Origin: Devosia neptuniae
Lineage (GTDB): Bacteria > Pseudomonadota > Alphaproteobacteria > Rhizobiales > Devosiaceae
Direction: 5' to 3'
NCBI RefSeq assembly: GCF_025452235.1
Contig: NZ_CP104965.1
Location: forward strand, 1,856,501-1,920,500
DNA length: 64,000 nt
Every line of letters starts with the position of its first letter. The stretch's first letter is position 1. The notes beneath the pieces were generated by a model, which saw nothing but the letters and a program-made list of their open reading frames with translations, did no database searches and had not been told where the DNA came from. The position numbers were made by a program, and so were the translations under genes. Below, one piece after another: positions 60,908 through 64,000 of the stretch.

Positions 60908-61648
60908 TTAGCCGAACACTGCCATGGTCTGCTGCTTGTCGCGGGTGATGATGGATTGCATCAGCTGCACGGCGGCGTCGCCGTCGCCGCGTTCCATGGC
61001 GCTTACAAGGGCTTCGTGCTGGGCGACATAGTCGGCATGGCGCTGGCGGAGATCGGCCGGCGGGGCGAATTTGGCTGATAGCACCATGGTCAGTTCGACC
61101 ACACCAGTGACCGAGCGGAGCAGGGCATTGCCGGAGCTTTCGGCAATGGCGCGGTGGATCTCGAGGGCGGCGAGCAGATGGGGTTCAACGCCATCTTCGG
61201 CGATGTCCATCTGGTGGGCCCAATATTTGAGGATGCGGATTTCATCGGCCGTGCGGCGGTGGCTCGCGAGTTCGGCGGCGCGGCTTTCCAGCGCTTCGCG
61301 TACATCGAACAGGCTTTCGTAGAAGCGGCGGTCGGGCTTGGCCTCGAAATGCCAGAACAGCACCTGCGGATCGAAAAAGCTCCAGCGGCTGGCGGGGGAG
61401 ACTTTGGTGCCGACCTTGGGCCGCGCCTCCACCAGGCCCTTGGCTTCGAGCGTCTTGAGGGCCTCGCGCAAAACGGTGCGCGACACGCCATAGGTTTCCA
61501 TCATCACCGCATCGCTGGCCAGGATCGAGCCAACGGGGAACTTGCCCGTGACAATGCCATGGCCGATTTCGTTGATGACGAAGGTGTGGAAATTCCGTGC
61601 AGCGGATCGCCCGGAAAGCGAGCGAATAAGGCTGCCTGGCTCGATCAT
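60908..61648 (-). CDS. GntR (FadR/DgoR-like) regulator
   Basis: The 246-residue regulator has a winged helix (ILASDAVMMETYGVSRTVLR, EALKTLEAKGLVEARPKVGT) and a C-terminal FCD-type effector domain. The WSFFDPQVLFWHF segment is typical of the DgoR (galactonate) subgroup. ATG at 61648 is one base from the yjfF stop, so it is co-transcribed with the ytf genes. It probably senses a sugar acid linked to their substrate. An upstream open frame overlaps yjfF and is ignored. Confidence 0.88.
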   Translation of the reverse strand: MIEPGSLIRSLSGRSAARNFHTFVINEIGHGIVTGKFPVGSILASDAVMMETYGVSRTVLREALKTLEAKGLVEARPKVGTKVSPASRWSFFDPQVLFWHFEAKPDRRFYESLFDVREALESRAAELASHRRTADEIRILKYWAHQMDIAEDGVEPHLLAALEIHRAIAESSGNALLRSVTGVVELTMVLSAKFAPPADLRQRHADYVAQHEALVSAMERGDGDAAVQLMQSIITRDKQQTMAVFG

Positions 61649-61649
61649 G

Positions 61650-62627
61650 CTACACTTTCTCGGGTGACTTTTCTCCGGGTGCGGAGGCGGCAAATATGAT
61701 CCGCTGCAGGACGATGAACAAGAATAGCAGCACGCCAATAACGATCTTGGTCCACCAGCTCGATAGCGTGCCATCGAAGATGATGTAGGTCTGTACCAGG
61801 CCCAGCAGCATGACGCCGACAAAGGTGCCCAGCACAAAGCCATAGCCGCCGGTGAGCAGGGTTCCCCCGATCACCACTGCCGAGATGGCGTCGAGTTCGA
61901 CGCCCACCGCCGCCAGCGGATAGCCAGCAGATGTGTAAAGGGAAAAGACGATTCCCGCCAAGGCCGCAAGTACGCTCGAGAGCATGTAAATCTGCACCGT
62001 GGTGCGGGCCACCGGCACGCCCATGAGCGAGGCCGAGGTGGCGTTGCCGCCCAGGGCATAGACATAGGAGCCGAAGCGGGTGCGGTGGGCCAGCAGAGCG
62101 CCGATGAGGAAGATGGCGATCATCAAGAGGCCAATGAAACTGAGGCGGCCGCCGCCGGGCAAGCGGATGATGAGGCCGGTCAGCGTCGAATAGAATTCGT
62201 GATTGATGGGCACCGAATCCTGGGTGATGACCGAGGCGCCGCCGCGCGCCAGGAACATGCCGGCCAGCGTGACGATAAAACTGGGCACTTGCAGATAGTG
62301 GATGGTGAGGCCCATGGCGGCGCCGAACAGGGCCGCGACCCCCAGCGCGATGGCAAAGGCCAGGAGGGGATGAATGCCCAGCCAGGAGATCAGCACTGCA
62401 ACCAATACGCCGGTGAAGCCGATCACCGCGCCGACCGACAGGTCGATGCCGCCCGAGATGATGACGAAGGTCATGCCGACGGCGGCAATACCCAAAAAGG
62501 CATTGTCGGTGAGGAAATTGCCCAGCACGCGGGTCGAGAGCAGGCCGGGAAATTGCACGACGCTGGCGGCATAGGCGATGATGAAGATGACGGCGGTGGC
62601 CGCCAGGGGGCGCAGGCTGCGTTTCAT
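61650..62627 (-). CDS. yjfF: Galactofuranose-type ABC permease YjfF
   Basis: The 325-residue membrane protein matches YjfF from end to end: LTDNAFLGIIAVGMTFVIIS-like block (here LTDNAFLGIAAVGMTFVIIS), GGIDLSVGAVI, NHEFYSTL, RLPGGGRLS, ALGGNATSASLMG and DGTLSSWWTKI. YjfF and YtfT form the channel of the E. coli galactofuranose importer YtfQRT-YjfF. Its ATG overlaps the ytfT stop. The periplasmic binding protein ytfQ is not in the window and should lie beyond the right edge. Confidence 0.93.
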   Translation of the reverse strand: MKRSLRPLAATAVIFIIAYAASVVQFPGLLSTRVLGNFLTDNAFLGIAAVGMTFVIISGGIDLSVGAVIGFTGVLVAVLISWLGIHPLLAFAIALGVAALFGAAMGLTIHYLQVPSFIVTLAGMFLARGGASVITQDSVPINHEFYSTLTGLIIRLPGGGRLSFIGLLMIAIFLIGALLAHRTRFGSYVYALGGNATSASLMGVPVARTTVQIYMLSSVLAALAGIVFSLYTSAGYPLAAVGVELDAISAVVIGGTLLTGGYGFVLGTFVGVMLLGLVQTYIIFDGTLSSWWTKIVIGVLLFLFIVLQRIIFAASAPGEKSPEKV

Positions 62628-63628
62628 TTGGGGCCTGCCTTGGCGGGAACGAGGCGCTGCCGGGTGAAGAGGCGCGCGGCAAAGGGCGACTGGATCAGCA
62701 GGATCAGGATGATCATGCCGGCCTTGACGATGAGATTGAATTCAGGCGGGAAGCCCGACATCAGGATGCCGGTATTCATGGCCTGAATGATGATGGCGCC
62801 GACCACGGCCATGGGCACCGAGAAGCGGCCGCCGAGGAGCGAGGTGCCGCCGATGACTACGGCGAGGATGGCGTCGAGTTCGAGCCAGAGGCCGGAATTG
62901 TTGGCATCGGCGCCGCGAATGTCGGCGGCGACGACGATGCCGGCAATGGCGGCGCAGAAGCCGGATAGCGCATAGACCAGGACCAGCAGCATGCGGCTGC
63001 GGATGCCGGCCAGGGTGGCGGCGGCGCGATTGACGCCGATGGCCTGGATGAAGAGGCCGATGGCGGTTTTGCGCACCAGAACCGTCACCAAGATCAGCAG
63101 GACCAGGGCAATGACCGCGGCCATGGGGAAGCCGAGGAAGGAGCCGGTGCCGATAAAGATTAGCGCGGGGTCGTTGAAGGTAACGATGGAACCTTCGGTG
63201 ATGAGCTGGGCAATGCCGCGCCCGGCCACCATCAGCACCAGGGTTGCAACGATGGGCTGGATATCGAGGATGGCGACGAGAAAGCCGTTCCACAGGCCAC
63301 AGGCAATACCGACGGCAAGCGCGGCGATAACAGCGATTGGCGTGGGATAGCCGGCGACCACCATGGTGGCGGCAACGGCGCCGCACACCGCCATGATGGC
63401 GCCGACCGACAGGTCCACGCCCTTGGTGGCGATCACCCCGGTCATGCCGATGGCCAGGATCGCCACCGGCGCACCGCGATTGAGCACGTCGATCAGGCTG
63501 CCGAACAGGCGCCCATCCTGCCAGGTGATGCGGAAGAAATTGGGAAACAGCAGCCAATTGATGAGCAATACGCCGGCGAGCGCCAGCAATTGCGGATTGG
63601 CGAGGCGTTCGAGATGGAGGCGCTTCAT
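62624..63628 (-). CDS. ytfT: Galactofuranose-type ABC permease YtfT
   Basis: The 334-residue permease is very close to YtfT: WQDGRLFGSLIDVLNRGAPV, AILAIGMTGVIATKGVDLSV, IQPIVATLVLMVAGRGIAQL, AADIRGADANNSGLWLELDA and MNTGILMSGFPPEFN. It forms the membrane channel with YjfF for a pentose or furanose-type sugar. Both ends overlap neighbouring genes by four bases (ATGA), so ytfR, ytfT and yjfF are one transcription unit. Confidence 0.93.
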   Translation of the reverse strand: MKRLHLERLANPQLLALAGVLLINWLLFPNFFRITWQDGRLFGSLIDVLNRGAPVAILAIGMTGVIATKGVDLSVGAIMAVCGAVAATMVVAGYPTPIAVIAALAVGIACGLWNGFLVAILDIQPIVATLVLMVAGRGIAQLITEGSIVTFNDPALIFIGTGSFLGFPMAAVIALVLLILVTVLVRKTAIGLFIQAIGVNRAAATLAGIRSRMLLVLVYALSGFCAAIAGIVVAADIRGADANNSGLWLELDAILAVVIGGTSLLGGRFSVPMAVVGAIIIQAMNTGILMSGFPPEFNLIVKAGMIILILLIQSPFAARLFTRQRLVPAKAGPK

Positions 63629-64000
63629 GGCTGGGCCTCGTCGGCGGAATTGGCGATGGCCTGCACGATGACTCCGGGGTTGATATTCTTGCCGCGCAAT
63701 TCGGCCACCATTTCGCGATCGCGCATCACCACGATGCGCGAGCTATAGGCGACCACTTCGTCGAGTTCGGAGGAGATGACGACCATGGCCATGCCATCGT
63801 CGCGCAGCCGATTGATGGTGCGCACGATTTCGGCATGGGCGCCCACATCGATGCCGCGGGTGGGCTCGTCCAGAATGAGGAAGGCCGGGTCGGTGGCGAG
63901 CCAGCGCGAGAGGATGACCTTTTGCTGATTGCCGCCCGAGAGCAGCTTGACCGGCATGTCGAGCGAAGCGGCGCGGATATCCATGGCCTCGCCGAACTTG
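63625..64000 (-). CDS. ytfR: Sugar ABC ATPase YtfR-like, C-terminal part (runs off the window)
   Basis: Only the last 124 or so residues are present. They show the second nucleotide-binding domain of a CUT2 ATPase: signature LSGGNQQKVILSRWLA, Walker B FLILDEPTRGIDVG and the SSELDE switch region. Reading continues leftward of the ATG at 63984 to the edge (KFGEA before MDIRAASLDM), so that ATG is not the start. It ends in an ATGA overlap with ytfT. The symbol follows from the context. Confidence 0.85.
   Translation of the reverse strand, partial: KFGEAMDIRAASLDMPVKLLSGGNQQKVILSRWLATDPAFLILDEPTRGIDVGAHAEIVRTINRLRDDGMAMVVISSELDEVVAYSSRIVVMRDREMVAELRGKNINPGVIVQAIANSADEAQP

Noticed and set aside
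61649..61843. N-terminal extension of the GntR gene
   Set aside because: It overlaps yjfF, and the DNA-binding domain fits the ATG at 61648.

Overview
The window is GC-rich, tightly packed DNA from an alphaproteobacterium. Devosia or another member of the Hyphomicrobiales is my best guess. That guess rests on the large number of sugar-type ABC importers, the YtfT/YjfF pair, the ThuA plus Gfo/Idh arrangement, a DUF1127 remnant and two families of short palindromic intergenic repeats. No tRNA, rRNA, CRISPR array, prophage or transposase was seen. Taxonomy is inference only.

Layout. 1-934: end of an unidentified gene, a cyclophilin-like protein split from its signal peptide by one base, and a frameshifted DUF1127 gene. 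916-11215: a CUT1/Ugp-type importer (SBP, two permeases, ATPase) with a cytoplasmic GpdQ-like phosphodiesterase and a PF13350 phosphatase. A second cassette of phosphodiesterase, SBP, phosphatase and TetR regulator lies beside it. 11448-18411: assorted genes (RibD-like reductase, methyltransferase, TetR/GFA divergon, HAF-repeat autotransporter, AraC). 18539-31420: a LacI regulator divergent from a nine-gene operon. That operon encodes a family-5 SBP importer, a GHL6-like glycosidase, an oxidoreductase, an isomerase, Hyi and GlxR, and so points to hydroxypyruvate/tartronate semialdehyde. 31422-40696: a 900-residue secreted DUF4344/rhodanese-like protein, two exporter-type ABC half-transporters and a chemoreceptor. 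40763-50860: two LacI regulators, a GH2 glycosidase and its CUT1 importer. 51163-53030: a LysR/NmrA divergon. 53313-60800: a Thu-like system (ThuA, Gfo/Idh, ROK; divergent SBP, two permeases, ATPase). 60908-64000: DgoR-like GntR regulator, YjfF, YtfT and the end of YtfR (galactofuranose-type CUT2 importer).

Overall this is a catabolic region with five importers of three mechanistic classes, each next to a different type of regulator (TetR, LacI, LacI, ROK, GntR). Genes within operons are often coupled by ATGA or TGATG overlaps. Repeats sit just after stop codons, in one case between an SBP and its permease. The most unusual items are the duplicated phosphodiester uptake/hydrolysis cassette, the DUF4344/rhodanese-like fusion and the hydroxypyruvate-directed operon.
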